Assembly: GCA_014871385.1 (NCBI GenBank)
Contig: CM026426.1
Span: 85,580,947 to 85,644,946 of the forward strand
Direction of reading: 5' to 3'
Length of the DNA stretch: 64,000 nucleotides
Source of the DNA: Ceratodon purpureus
Taxonomy: Eukaryota > Streptophyta > Bryopsida > Pseudoditrichales > Ditrichaceae
The stretch's first letter is position 1; each line of letters begins with the position of its first letter. Positions 42,861-55,427 of this stretch are shown piece after piece. The translations under genes and the position numbers were made by a program. The notes below the pieces were generated by a model, which did no database searches, had not been told where the DNA came from, and was given only the letters and a program-made list of their open reading frames with translations.

Positions 42861-42961
42861 AACGATTATGGACCAGGACGTCTCCATCTCCCCGCTGTCC
42901 GATTTATATCACCCTCGCCGTCGGATAACTGAAACCTAGACCGTCCGATGTAATCTTCCTC

Positions 42962-43300
42962 GGCCGCCCGATGCTTCTTCTGCGAGCCGTTGGATGTTCT
43001 AAAATGTGAACCCTACGATGACGTAAGCCACCACCGTCAGATCTTTTCACTTACACCTCTAGGATTAAACAACCACATGCAGTCCGATGCTTTTCATGCA
43101 AGCCCACCGATTCTTTTAATGTGAACCCTACGATTAATGGTGGACCCTCCGTTGGATGCTTTCTCTTTTAGTCCTTGGATTAAACAACCGTTAGTCGTCC
43201 AATGATTTTACATCTAGTCCTTCGTTGTGTTGAAATTCTGTTGCACGATGTTCTCCACATCCACCATCCAATTTAACGACTGACAACCGTAGATTATAAG
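42962..43300. repeat. Tandem repeat, period about 115 bp, three decaying copies
   Basis: CCCGATGCTTCTTCTGCGAG (42,967), TCCGATGCTTTTCATGCAAG (43,083) and TCCAATGATTTTACATCTAG (43,198) start successive units, each with GTGAACCCTACGAT and GGATTAAACAACC where preserved. CCGTCGGAT and similar half-sites recur upstream from 42,890. No coding content. Confidence 0.75.
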
Positions 43301-44515
43301 CGTTTGCGTACTAATTTTGGATGATCTTGAATGTCAGATTCAGTTTTTAGGATTCGGCGGATTAGAAGCAAGTCCAACCGTCAATGTACAATGCCATATG
43401 TAGACCTTGTGCATGTCCACATATATATGTAGCGTGTGAGATCTACATTTTTGGTCCCGGGAGACGAATGCGGTAGTCGCTTGTCATCTGACGGTGCCAC
43501 TTTCAAAAGAGATGAGCATCCGTCGGAACATTCACCGGGAATCTAGACGTAATCATGGATGCCAATAGTCGATGAGTGCCGTGGTATGCACAGTAAGTAA
43601 AGCCAAAACTATCGAATGATGCGAGCGGCTGGTTGAAGTCCTAGCTATTGGTGATTGGTTGCCCTGTTCCACTGCAAATATTTCGGCAAATTAATTTCCA
43701 CAGCCCGTGTAATTGCAATCAAAACGACGAAGTGGCTAGAGCATTCTAAATTTAACACACCTGTGCATTTGATTCGTAGATTATCAACGCATATCTCGGA
43801 TATTCAGTTTAAATTAGAATCATCACCACTAGTTGGTCGATCCACATTCTCAATTTTCTCTTGATCAAGATCGCGCTATGCTTGTCCGACTACTCCAGAT
43901 CACGGTATCGATGATCCGCATGCGCACTGCAATGACACCGCAGTTTGTCGTTTGCTCTGCTCTTGAATCTTTCATCAGACCTGCAGACGTGTCTGAGCTT
44001 GTTTCGTAACCGGATAGCGAGTAGGCGGGATGCGAATACTTTTGGCACCGTCTGAAAAAGCAGTACCGAAACTTCTCATATTTTTATTTGTTCATAAATA
44101 GGAATCGCAAGATTACAATTCAACTGCTGATCCTTGCAGGACTTTGCTCGTATCATTCAGAGAACACTGGTTCTGGTAGCATAAACCTAGGCAATTCCCT
44201 AAATATCGTACACAATGCGAGGATCCTGATCAACATAATTTACTGCAACAGGTGCGATCACAGTTTAATGCGCCACTTCTGCGTTCACGGATGTGCAACT
44301 ACGTTTAGCTAGTGTCTTTGTGGTTGATAAACACAGCAAACGCTCCATCCTGGTAATGATCAGTCAACTTCAAGGAGGAAGTCCGTATTCCATAGGACCC
44401 AACCGCAACCATCGCCAGTTGCTCCTATGGCATCCTCCATTATCTTCACGCCTCATTGCTTTGCGGCATACATGGGCGTCACGCTTGGGACAAATACGGC
44501 TTGTACATTGACCCA
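43301..44515. other. No gene supported
   Basis: Mixed composition with short open frames in all phases. None shows a domain or intron signals. 44,500-44,520 has two GTAC motifs only. Confidence 0.35.
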
Positions 44516-47210
44516 CTATGTACCCACCTCGCAGGGTATATTGGTTAGTAGTTTATTCTTTGGCATTTTGTAGTGGGCTCCTGACCTTCCCTGTGCATTG
44601 GCTGTCCCGTTGTGTTTTGGGTGTAGTATCCACACGTCTTTGTAGACGCGTACCGGTTCCTGCACATGCCACCGCATCTTTGCATATTGAAACGCATTCC
44701 ACAGTGCCGAGCAATTTAGGAGTTGTGCAGCGATCATCATACATGATGCCCACTCGGCATAACATCTATAGTGAGAATCATATGTAGTATTCTTCAAAAA
44801 GTGTGTTGCGGATTGACGATCTCACCTGCCCCGCCGTTATCGGCGCCATATCCTGCTGTTCCAAACCTTCCCTTAGTCTACGAGAGCGGCGTTTTTGCCT
44901 GGCTATTCTTTGCTTTAGTATATTTCCTGCCTCAATTAGGGCTCCTTTGTCAACCGCCCTGTCAAGGTGAAGACCTACGTCGACATCCGCTCTACCATTC
45001 AGTTGTCGCCGCTTCCCTCCCTGAGTAGACTTAGATCTGCGCGGACATCCCCTCCGTCTACCGCCAAGTTCAGATCCATGTGCTCCACATAATCATCGAA
45101 AAGATCGTACTTATAGTGAATCAATATCCAAAGCACTAGGCTCTTAGCAATTTACAAAAACTTACATTTAATTCTTGTTTGAGTTCTATTCACATACCTA
45201 GGTCCACTCCGTCGTCATCACTGGTTGCCGGGATGATATCCGTTGGTCTCGTTTCCCCTTCCATAGCGGGCACCATCTACTCAGGCGTATTATCCGGGAC
45301 TTCGGGATCGGGCAGACCCCGATGTATTATCCGGGGAGTGGCTTCACGCGCTATCCATGTCTCCCGCTGTACGTATGTCCTCAGCAACCCTAGGACTTGT
45401 AATCGAGAATCCAGCAGTATCGGGTTGACGTCTGGCCAGGCGGGTGCTATTTGTCAGCGACCTTACTGTCTCCGTCAAGTCGTGAATTTCCTCAGGGAAA
45501 GTGTCGCCAAGTTCGAGTTTCTGCAACACCAATCCCTTTGTGATCTCAGTTTCACGTTCGATGGAGGCCACCTTTGTCTTCGTCCTCTGCAGATCGACCA
45601 CCACGTCCTACAGTTCTTGCGCACCGCCGCGAGCAGAGTAGATAGTGCCCCCTGGTTAACGCCCGGGGCGAGGGCATCACTTGAATCCATGTGTGATGGC
45701 AAGGGGCACTGTCGAATCGGGGACTGAGGGCAAATTGACCCTTTGGAACGCTGTGGCCCAGTGCTTGGTTCCACTTCTATTGGCGGTGACGGAATAGCCT
45801 CCTCGGGATTGACGTCCGGGTTGGACGCAGTGAACGAAGAGAAGTCACCTTCAATCTGACACAGATTGGGAACTTAGTGCAAGATGGCACCAGAATCAAT
45901 GTGAAGATAAGCTACTCTATTTGATGTTTACAATGTCATATTAGTCGAAATAAACCTTATCTAAATCCATGAGTATCGAACCTGTCAATCAGCAAACTCG
46001 AGCAGACATCCCTATCCCCACAGAACTCAAGAAAACAGCAGACACAGTGTAAACAGTCCACTGTGACTGCAGCTAACGTGACGGCATGTACCTCCTCTCT
46101 AATACCGCCATCAGGACCTGTAGCATTATGGATAATGCCTTCCTCGCATACGCTGTCACCTCCAAGACCTAGCGGCCTCCACGGATTTCTATTCATTTGT
46201 TTTGACCTCATTCGGTGACTCTCGCTCTCGGACGCCTTCAGCGTCCACAACGCGACCAGTGCCAGGAAGCGTTTGGCGGGGCAATGGGGGTGGTGCCCCC
46301 GTGCTTGCGCCAGTAGCACTGCCATTGGTATCTCGTCTAGCTGAGAGCCTCTTGGAGGTACTCCCTCACGTATCCTTGCGTAGCGGAGGATGGAATGTGA
46401 ATTGCCGCAGAAGGTCGTGCTCGATTACCTCGAACGACATTGCCGCGTGGTGCGCGAACTGCTTCACGCTGACATCGAGCACCTTGCCGGCAATATCCCG
46501 TATAGCTCTATTGAGAACAGTCATCAATGCTATGACATTTCCAAACGAGTCCGTGGGAATGTGTGTTTTGTTTCCCTCACCGTTCAAGTTCCGCTGCCTG
46601 CTAATGTATTCAGTTCGTTGTCTTCTAGTGTAGTTTCTCCTCTCGTTCTCTGTGGTGAAACTATCATGACTGCAAAATGGAATCGCCAACGCACCAAGTC
46701 TCGTAGCTGAGACTAATGGTACCATGGGAAGAAGCCAAGATGCACCTCGCGTCGCACTTTTAGGAGTCTCTATGAAGACATCCTCAACTGCAGCAGTGTT
46801 TTGCGGCGTCGGAGCCCATCACGGTTCTCTAGTAACATCGCCATCCCCCAAGTTTTGCAGACCCCCGCGCCGCTGATGGACTCCCCGCTGCACTGGTGAA
46901 GCCATGTCGGCGTTGATTATTTCCGTGTCGCCTCTACCATCGCTTTCAGATGCAGACACCATACGCACGGGGTTTGCTTGTGTGCCGCGTGCATGCATGT
47001 AGAACTGAAACATCTGCTGCATCATTGGATGCGCCATGATCTTTGCCGCCATAAGGTCAGCACCGGATATGTGACCATCGTGACTCGATGCCTGTGGAAT
47101 TTGCTAGGATGTCCCGCCGCTCATTGTGCCGAAGCTGATAGAAGGCTCAAACCTAGCCTCGGGCGCTTGCTCATCGCTTTTGACCTCCATAACCTGGGAA
47201 CACCGATTCA
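44516..47210 (-). pseudogene. Unrecognised multi-exon gene on the minus strand, broken
   Basis: From 47,210 downward a continuous frame encodes a Met/Gln-rich helical start (KIMAHPMMQQMFQFYMHARG), an acidic linker, then a globular domain (46,720-46,370): SWLLPMVPLVSATRLG, FCSHDSFTTENERRNYTRRQ, GNVIALMTVLNRAIRDIAGK, VSVKQFAHHAAMSFEVIEHD. A possible exon at 46,325-45,957 and a coiled coil at 45,604-45,344 (VDLQRTKTKVASIERETEIT, LTETVRSLTNS) follow, then a Cys-containing piece at 44,765-44,516. There are about three internal stops and probably one frame change. I do not recognise the family. The long coding frame with few breaks suggests a young mobile-element gene. Confidence 0.4.
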
Positions 47211-47923
47211 CACTGTAAGTACCGTCCTAAGTATTCACCTCCCCTCACATCAGTCCCTTACCACCTTGCTTTCCTGTTCTATAAGACATCTATATTCTCC
47301 CACTTGGACTGCTTAATATTAGACAATTGTATCAAGGAGGAACTACAAAGAACCAGTGAACATCCCAAACTACGTTACCGCCTGCAAGCACAAGTTGGCA
47401 TGAAAAAATGCTCAAACTGCCGTCCGCTGATGCAAATGGTGCACTTGCCGCACGCTTCAATGCAAATAGAGAGAGGATTTGAGGTCAGATTGCTACAACC
47501 CGAGTGTTTGGCAAGTTCCGCATCTGCATGGCGGCGTCATCTATAGTTCTTTTTGCACAGGTCATCGTTGGGTGATCCAAACCGCGCTTCCACCGGTAGA
47601 TAGATTTTATGGGCGAACTATATCCATAGATCCTTTCTGAAGAGTCGTCTTAGGGTCCCTTGTGAAGCTCCTAAGAGTTGTATACTATCAAGGGTATCAG
47701 ACTATGAGTACCACTCACCTGCTTAACCACCAATACCATACCATATCCGGCCTAGCAGGGTCTTCACTAGTATCTTGCCAAGCACGGGTATAGAGTGTAA
47801 GATAAACTAGGAGAACGGGTCCTTACATTTACCTCGACACTCGAAAGAGACACCGTGTGTTGGAATTTCTATTTACCTCTACCCCAAATGCAACTTTACT
47901 CCGAGCCTAGCTCTCACTCTAGC

Positions 47924-47932
47924 CGAGGAAGC
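47924..47932. other. Left copy of 9-bp target site duplication of the giant MULE
   Basis: CGAGGAAGC here and TGAGGAAGC at 61,657-61,665, one mismatch. Nine bases is the usual Mutator target duplication. Confidence 0.75.
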
Positions 47933-48192
47933 CGGAGAACGCTATATCCCATGTAGGAAAGGATAGACTCGCGGGCCCCGCCCCTCGGCGGTCACCGTCG
48001 ACGGCCACGTCGGATCAGCTGTTTTTCCCGCGCGGAGGCGGCCACAGTAACTACGCCCCCCCCTAACTTCTACATCTCGTAACACTGTAACACAGTCCCC
48101 CTGGCGGAGACACTGCATGCATCTAGTAACACTAGAATATCGTGACACTGCGTCCCTTGATCAGAACGTGACCGAAAGAAAAAACATTGACG
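47933..48192. repeat. MULE left terminal inverted repeat
   Basis: Begins CGGAGAACGCTATATCCC and ends AAAAAACATTGACG. It contains the palindrome CCGTCGACGG, a C9 run (48,056-48,064) and GTGACACT (48,142-48,149). It matches 61,387-61,656 inverted along nearly its full length. Confidence 0.9.
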
Positions 48193-48362
48193 ACGAGAAG
48201 TTGCAGAACGGATGCAATGTCACATTGTCGTTTAGAATTTTGATCTAGGGTTACGGAGTGCTTGTTTTCGACTAGGTTTCCTTTCAATGCTTGTGTTTCG
48301 TGTTGTTGTGTCCATTTCCTTCATGCATGCTCGAGTAGCCCATTTCCCCACCATCAGAAGCC

Positions 48363-51300
48363 ATGGATGGCGTAGGTTTAGGGTGTGAAGAGAAGAACTG
48401 CTGCAATGATGTTGAGATGGACGCGGACGTCGACTTGAGTCAGTTCGATATTCACAAGCTTCAGCTCGAGGGAATAGAGGCCTGCGTTCAGCACCCACCT
48501 CCAGGCACTTTCGGTCCCAGGGATTTGGGATGGGATCTGGTGAACTGCCCTCCTCGTGGGGGTCACAAGAAATCACATGTTGTTCAGCAGTGTTACATAC
48601 CCACGATTAGGGTTGACAACTTCATCGATGGGATGCAGTGTGGGAGGGAGGGAGCACAATGCAAGTTCCGCCAGAACAAAGAAAATAGAGGACCTAACCA
48701 GTTCCGAGACGGACACCGCACTGCGCTCAACTTCGTCAGGTACGTTTGCCACTGTCACAGCAATTCCTTTCGGTTATTGGCTTAAATTCTCACTGTCACA
48801 GTCTTCCGCACATCTGTTTGTACCGATCCTGGCCCGCCTGTGATGGATACGAATGTAAATGTCGGTCGTGCATGTCATGCCGATTAGGGTTACCGTTCTC
48901 GGGAAGATTGTGCTTGACCTACATTGCAGGTTTAGGGTGCTCGTAGAGGAAACACATGTTCCAGTGACATAGACGTAAAGCACAATCTCCATTTTATGTA
49001 ATGTCAGATACAAATGCAAGTATGGTCCACAAGATTACAGTGGCATCGTGAAGCCCATTTCCGAGGACCTCCTGCCGAAGCCAAAGAAGAAAGCGTGCGT
49101 CCCTGACTCGCAACCGGAGGGTAACGCAATTGCTCCCACAAGGAAGGCTCGGGCGAAGCGTTCAAAGCCCGGTGAGGGACGCAAACCACCACGTAAGTTC
49201 AGGTCGAAGACTGTCGCAAACGTCGATGCTATGGATTCGATGGTACAGGAAGCTGAGGTAATACCTCCAAAGGGTCGAACACGAAAGAAGAAGGTGGTTC
49301 CTAAAGACAGTGAGAGTCCAATGCCCAAGCAAACGGCGGGAACGAATTCCGGTTTGCCGGATTTGAACGAGGTTCCGACTGTTGAGGACGTTCTGCCTGA
49401 GGCACCGAAGGTTATCAAGAAGCGTGCTCCCCGGAAGAAGGCTGTGCCGAAGGATGTCAGCGGCTGCAAAAACCTGGTGAATGTCGTAGATAAGGAGGCA
49501 CCAGTAAAGCAGACGAGGCCTCGTCAGCAGAGAAAGAAACGTGACACTACAAAAGAGACGTCACTTGCATCTGACGGAAGCAAGGTTGTCGATCCTATTC
49601 CTCCTAAGCCTCGTAAGCCGCGTGGACCAAGAATGAAGAAGGCGGATACAGCCATACCGGTGATGATTTCCAATCCACCCATGGAAAGAAATATTGATCA
49701 GTCGATGACACCTCCACTGGCATCAATAGCTTCGTTGAGCTGCGACAGTGGACAAGGGATACCGCATAGTACATGTACTGAAGGTAGTGGGAATATTGGT
49801 GGGCAAGGAATTGATATCCTCTTGATTGCACTCTGTGACACTGCTACATGCATTGGCGGTACAGACTGTCATGAGACAATGGAGAATTCGTAGGTTCAAC
49901 CTCCCGGCGTTAGTGAGGTCCTAGATCCCTTCGGTACAAAACCAACTGAGAATCACTTTCCCGAATCCGTTCCAAAACAAGAGACGAAGCCTAAGGTAAA
50001 GCTACGTAGAGACTTGAAGAAGAAGTGGGGGGGGGGGTCTATAAAGCGAGGTTGTCTTGCACAGTTCACCGTCAAAACTCTGCTCTACCTCCCTCACGTC
50101 TCCGAGATTACCATAATTCATGAGAAATACGTCAATTCTGACGGATTAGTCGTCCATGGCGGAATGAAGGTAGGGGATAGAAGCGCCTTCTCTGCTCATC
50201 TTTCTCCGGAAATCAGGTCATTCGTGGAAGACTGTCTGCGTAGGAAAGAGACCGTCAATCAAATCATGAGGAAGCATCTTGACTTGTTGAAAAAATATCA
50301 AGCCGAAGGTAGGGACATTACTAGGGATCTGTTACTGACTACAAAGGACATCTGAAATATTTCTGGTAAGTTGGCATAGGAGACATATATGCTCCACAAA
50401 AATGACGCGCAAAGTGTTCGCATGTGGGTACAGAGGAATCCGGATAAGGTGTTTAACTACAACGAATCAAACGCTACTAAACCAGTCCCCGTTCCAGGGG
50501 AATTAACAGGTCAGAACATGCCATTCACAACTGGTATTCAAACAAAGTGGCAGAAGGAAATGATGTTAAAATACGGACATCAAGGTGGCATATCCGTAGA
50601 TGCCACATTCGGGACAAATGACAAAAAGGTTAGCTGCTCCCTTCTTATTCCTGCAATCCTACGAAGTTGTGACACTATCTACTTACCCTGTCGTAGAACG
50701 TTTCACATTACTGACACTGTGGTCACTTTTCGTGACATTGATTATATCGCCTTTCTGTCTTACAGTTCCCTCTTTACACACTTATGGTGTTCGATGAATG
50801 GCATAACGGCATACCAGTTGCATAGATACTTACCTCAAGGTGTAAAGAGACGGATCTCACCCCTTGGATGTCGGCATTGAACGAAAAAATGAAGGCAGAG
50901 AACCCCGATTGGAGACCTTCGGCGTTCATTGTTGATTGCACACGTGGGGAAATTAATGCAATCAAGTAAGTCCTCCCCTGACTATGTGTGACTCAGATCG
51001 TAACTCTAAAAACCGTCCATTACTGGATTTTATAATAACGCCGCTAATGTTGTTATTTTAATTTTCGCAGTGTCACATGGCCTAAGACAGCCATATTCCT
51101 GTGCCTCTGGCACGTACGCCGAGCTTGGCAGAAAAACGGCTGTTATAAAATACCAAATCTGGAACGTCGTGCTGCCATTCTAAAGGAGTTAGGGATGATG
51201 ATGTATGACAGAGAGTCACCTCCAGTGGACGAGGGAAGGGCATGGGCCGATAAAAAGATTGAGGAACTGGAGAAAAAATACCCCCAGGAATCCGAGTTCT

Positions 51301-52225
51301 GGAAGTACATGAAATTTCAGTGGTTAGATAAAGTGCACATGTGGGTTGTAGGGTACCGGAATATGGACTACTGTGGATAGGATACGAACGCTGCCATCGA
51401 GGGATACCACGGCTTCACGAAGTCCATTCTTAAATCCGAGAGGAGTAGAATGACTGGCAGACGAGTTGACTGGTGTATTACTGCGCTTACGGAAGACGTC
51501 CTTGACCACTACTGGTATAAAGACCTCCGGAAACAGAAGGGATTTGTAGACAACAAAACAATGCAAGACACGGTCGTTTCGTCTATTCTGAAAGCCAAAG
51601 CTATCCCTGACGAAGACGTGACACTACCATTGCTTGATAGTGACACTGCACTTGTTACTTCCACTGATCATCGGCATTTGAGATATACAGTGCACAATCC
51701 AGGTACAGAATGGGGTGTAATTGCGTATGGGCACAGCGCGGCAACATGTGCAAGCATCATGTAAAAGTGGTCATGATGTTGCACCCTGAAATTGCAGAGG
51801 GAACAATCGCTAGGTACTGCGGAAGATTAGCAGGCAACATTAACGGTGGGCTTTCGCAACTTCTGACACCTCGATGTGTAGATCCTCCTCCTCCACCGAG
51901 TGAACCAACAACTCCATACTCGGCTACGAGGGCAACTCCCCAAAGGAGAGTATAAACTGACCTTCCTGAGATTCTGCAACGACAGATTGATCAACTCCGT
52001 GAGGAGGTCGACGGCGATGTCGTACTTATGGAGCATTTGGTAGCAGAATTTAATATGACATTGGGACGGATGCGGACATTGAAGGCTGAACTTTGGTCCG
52101 GGACTCGGCACCCTATGGCCGCATCTCCGAAATTTGTCCCGGTCAACGACAGAAAGGGTTTTAAGCTTGGTCGTTTTAGAGATTTCCTTGAAGGGCCCAG
52201 AAGGACTGTAGCTCGTCGCCTTTGA
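48363..52225 (+). pseudogene. MULE transposase, FAR1-like finger, DDE core and SWIM finger; broken
   Basis: Catalyses excision and insertion of the element. Exons: 48,363-48,739; 49,008-50,628; 50,766-50,966; 51,071-52,225. All introns are GT-AG and in phase (for example NFVR-YKCKYG). N-terminal zinc region: CGREGAQCKF, YKCKYGPQDYSG, later RGCLAQFTVKTLLYLPHVSE as in FAR1 fingers. Between them lies a Lys/Arg/Pro-rich insert with AT-hook-like KPRGPRMKK. Core: SVDATFGTN (Asp), AFIVDC (Asp), CLWHVRRAW, AAIEGYH (Glu). SWIM finger CNCVWAQRGNMCKH. C-terminal coiled coil. Stops: TAG 49,891, TGA 50,353, TAG 50,377, TAG 50,823, TAG 51,378, TAA 51,953, plus one frame change at 51,707 in a G run. Every stop can be explained by one C-to-T change on either strand. 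The frame continues cleanly after each. Confidence 0.85.
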
Positions 52226-52388
52226 CGGTACTGACTATCAGGATCATGTTATTTAGATACCCTGATTTAGGGTTTCGGGTTCACGGTAATAAAAAGGGAA
52301 ACCGCTTGACACACTGTTCTCATTATCTCGTACACTTCCTGTTATCACTTTCTCTGAGGTTCTTAGTTTTTTTAGCGCGGTCGTTGCT

Positions 52389-52796
52389 ATGGCTTCCTTA
52401 TTGCTCTTCGTCGCGCTTGATGTAAGCGATATACTCTTCTGTTTTGTCGTCGCAGTTTTTGCTATGGCGTTTCTTGCTGTGCTAGTTATCGTTTCCAGAT
52501 ACGAAGTGGACGTCATTTGGCGTAATGTGGACGCGGAGCGTACCGTGGGTCCTTCTGTATGTAAGGGCATTTCTAGGGGCGGAGGAAAACCGAAGGCACA
52601 TTTCAGGAAACGGGGTGGTGTACATCACGACCCGGCTTCGATGGATAATGTCGGATCTGTAGGACTATCCAGCAGGCGTGTACAGGAGGTGGAGGAACCT
52701 TGCAATTCGGAGAATGCGGCATTCATATGGGGAGAGTACTATGCAGGTATAGGCGAGGAAGAGTTACATAACTTAAGCTCCTACAGTGCTAAGTAG
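52389..52796 (+). CDS. Possible small membrane protein, 135 aa
   Basis: ATG at 52,389, 163 bp after the transposase stop, open to TAG at 52,794. Residues 1-37 are strongly hydrophobic (SLLLFVALDVSDILFCFVVA, then MAFLAVLVIV), giving one long or two short membrane helices. The remaining 95 residues are basic then acidic and look soluble. I recognise no family. It could be a genuine cargo gene, a 3' exon of the transposase, or chance. It has no internal lesion while the transposase has several. Confidence 0.3.
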   Translation: MASLLLFVALDVSDILFCFVVAVFAMAFLAVLVIVSRYEVDVIWRNVDAERTVGPSVCKGISRGGGKPKAHFRKRGGVHHDPASMDNVGSVGLSSRRVQEVEEPCNSENAAFIWGEYYAGIGEEELHNLSSYSAK

Positions 52797-53321
52797 TGTC
52801 AAGCATCCAGATTTGTGTGACAGTGCAGTAGGACTTGATAGTGGTCTCGCATGCCAGTGTAAGTTTTTAATTTTGGATGTATACAAAGACGGAGATATCA
52901 TTTTGAAGTATACACTTAGGATTCTATTCGATGCAAATCCGTTATAGTGTGACACTATGTCATGGCGTAACACTTGATGGATGCTGTCGTAACCTAAGAT
53001 GCATATGTAACTGCTTTAATGTCTGTGTTAAAACATATAACTAATTGCCTACAGTTCTAAATTATGAACTGCTGTGAGTACATGATACTATGGAATTGCA
53101 ACCACACTCCAACATCTTAGTGTCACGTGACGTATTCTTCCACTTAGATTGCCCTTGCAGTAGTGAGACGTAAGTAGGCAAACACTGTACTCGCTTGAAC
53201 TGTTCAGTTGTGGGGAAGAGAACGACCTTCTTTCTCTCTGGAGCATTCTTGTTAACACCCGAAGGAATTGTCCTTCTGCGGTCTGGATGGCGAGGCCCAA
53301 TACACAAGGCCGGAGGATATA

Positions 53322-53721
53322 CATTAGGAGAAAAATCAGCTCAAAATAAGGTCGTGTAAGCCTGCCCTTTCTAGGTGAACTCCCTTCTTTGGGCACCTCT
53401 GCCGCTGGCAGCGGATGCCAGAGTTGCTGCCCGCACAGAACTGCGTGGCGCACTCACAACAAAGGTCCTCGGAATATTAGGTGAGACATGAATGCCTCGG
53501 CTCGGGCTTTGGTCCCAAGTGGGCAGGTTGTGTCAGCCCGACACTGTAGATGTGCCCTCCACACGCCTCCCTCGGAGGTCATTGGTTCGAGCCCCCGTGG
53601 CGGTTGCTGGCACCACGGTGGCACCTCACATGCCATGTCAAAAAGTACGCGGGCAGCGCCCGTTTTTTTCTCTCACGTGCCGCTTACACGGCCTTTTTGT
53701 GACCTGATTTTTCTCCTAATG
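53322..53721. mobile_element. Foldback/MITE nested in the MULE, 400 bp, with a B-box-like site
   Basis: CATTAGGAGAAAAATCAGCT at 53,322 and its inverse CTGATTTTTCTCCTAATG ending 53,721. The inverted repeat extends to GGYCGTGTAAGC, about 38 bp. The interior is GC-rich and holds GGTTCGAGCCC (53,584-53,594), a good polymerase III B box, with TGGTCCCAAGTGGG (53,510) as a weak A box. It contains no GTGACACT, unlike the host element. No clear target duplication. Confidence 0.6.
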
Positions 53722-53899
53722 CTCGGTCATCTTGTAGAGGCACTCCACTACGATTGGAGGACAGAAAGGAGCGTTCCGTTCCTGGGACAGGTACCTCGAC
53801 AATGTTGGCCATTGTTGCTAAGAACTCGAGTACCTTTGATTCTAGACCTTCCATCCCTGGGTTGGACTCCGAATATCAAAACAGAGCTAACGTCGATCA

Positions 53900-55427
53900 C
53901 AACCTAAGAAATTGAAGTACGGAAGAGAGGGTGCAAGAGAGGATCCGAAACTAAGAAGTTCTCCCTTATATACAAACGGTTCGCGTTGATGTGTTGAATA
54001 GGTCGACGTTCTTCTACTATGGGAACTCGCTCACGTTTGGAACTCTGAATACACCATATATAGTTCTGACACAGTAGTCGTGACACTGCCCTATATTATG
54101 GCAGTGTCCTAGTGTCACAGTAGTCGTGAGACTGCCCTCTGATCATAATAGCGAGAGTACCATAAGGTCCATCCACATTGCTATTTAGCAACTTCTTATC
54201 ATATCCGTAGTACAGCCTACTCCATACGAACACATACTTAGACCTTGCATTAGAATAAATATCAATTAATTTTCAACACACATGTTATAGACCCTAGGAA
54301 AATTCCGGATTTAATAAACATATAATCCTCTATAAGATATGAAGACGTAGGCTCTATCCTCTCCCCTAATTCTTAAAGAAATCATTATAGAACAATCGTA
54401 GTAATTAATTAATGTGGTGAATACTATTAAAATGATTAGTTTGTTTCTTTTCAAAAAATCGTTATGCTATACATAGTAGAAATCTAAATACTTTGTTACT
54501 AAATTCATAAAAAAATATTTATGTTCTTTAATGATACATAAATTTTCATAATAAAATACGTAATTCCCATATTATGAGGTTTTGAAAAAAAAAATTAAAT
54601 AAATAAACCAATGGCTCTCAAATTAAAAAATAATTTGAGTTCTTCGATGAATATATGAATTCTCACGTTATCAAATAGACATAAAAATGTGCGAGTACTA
54701 AACCAAAAATTATGATACTATATAATTCCAAAAAAAAATAAAAAAATAGTTAAAACTTATTTCATGTAAAATTTAATATGATGTTATGTGTTTATTTTTT
54801 TAAGTAAATGACATAGATGAATAAATTGAAATTACGATCATAAGTCCTTTGCTTCTATGAATTTTATATCTCCTATCTTCGTGTATGTGATATACTAAAT
54901 GTTACTATGCACTTACTTCCTCATTCTCAGGATCCGTTGCTAAAGTCTATGTTAATTGAAAATATCCTTCATTATGAATACCTAATCAACAGCCGTCTTT
55001 GATTTCGATAGATGAGGCATTCATACCTTTGTTTTACTATAATACTATCAGATGCGAAATAGTAGAGTTAAGAGTCCCACCTCCTTTCAAATTAATGCAT
55101 CGACGTTGCTATAGACACTCCCACATGTTTTGTGGTGAGGGCACACTTAATCATTTTTGCTTACAGGATAGTATGCAATTAATAAAGGAAGGCCAGTTCC
55201 AATACGTTTAGACCCAAACGATGTACAACAAATAGGACAATAGATTATGTCAAACATGTCTCTAGTATACCTACCGGTTTCCAGAAAGGTTTAGAGAGTG
55301 TCATATGTCCAAAATGCCTTTAAGTCATAATGTATTCTAAATGACTATTACAATGTCCATTCAGACGCCATATAGTGGCCCCTTCTTATCGTTCACGGGG
55401 CATTCTCTATCGGCCGCTGTACACATT
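53900..55427. other. MULE spacer between the two gene sets
   Basis: 54,070-54,145 has a direct repeat of CAGTAGTCGTGACACTGCCC (second copy with one change), with two exact GTGACACT-type sites. 54,200-54,900 is very AT-rich with no coding signal. Transcripts from both sides converge here. Confidence 0.55.

Noticed and set aside
54999-55211. 70-codon frame in the MULE spacer
   Set aside because: No domain, AT-rich surroundings, no splice context.
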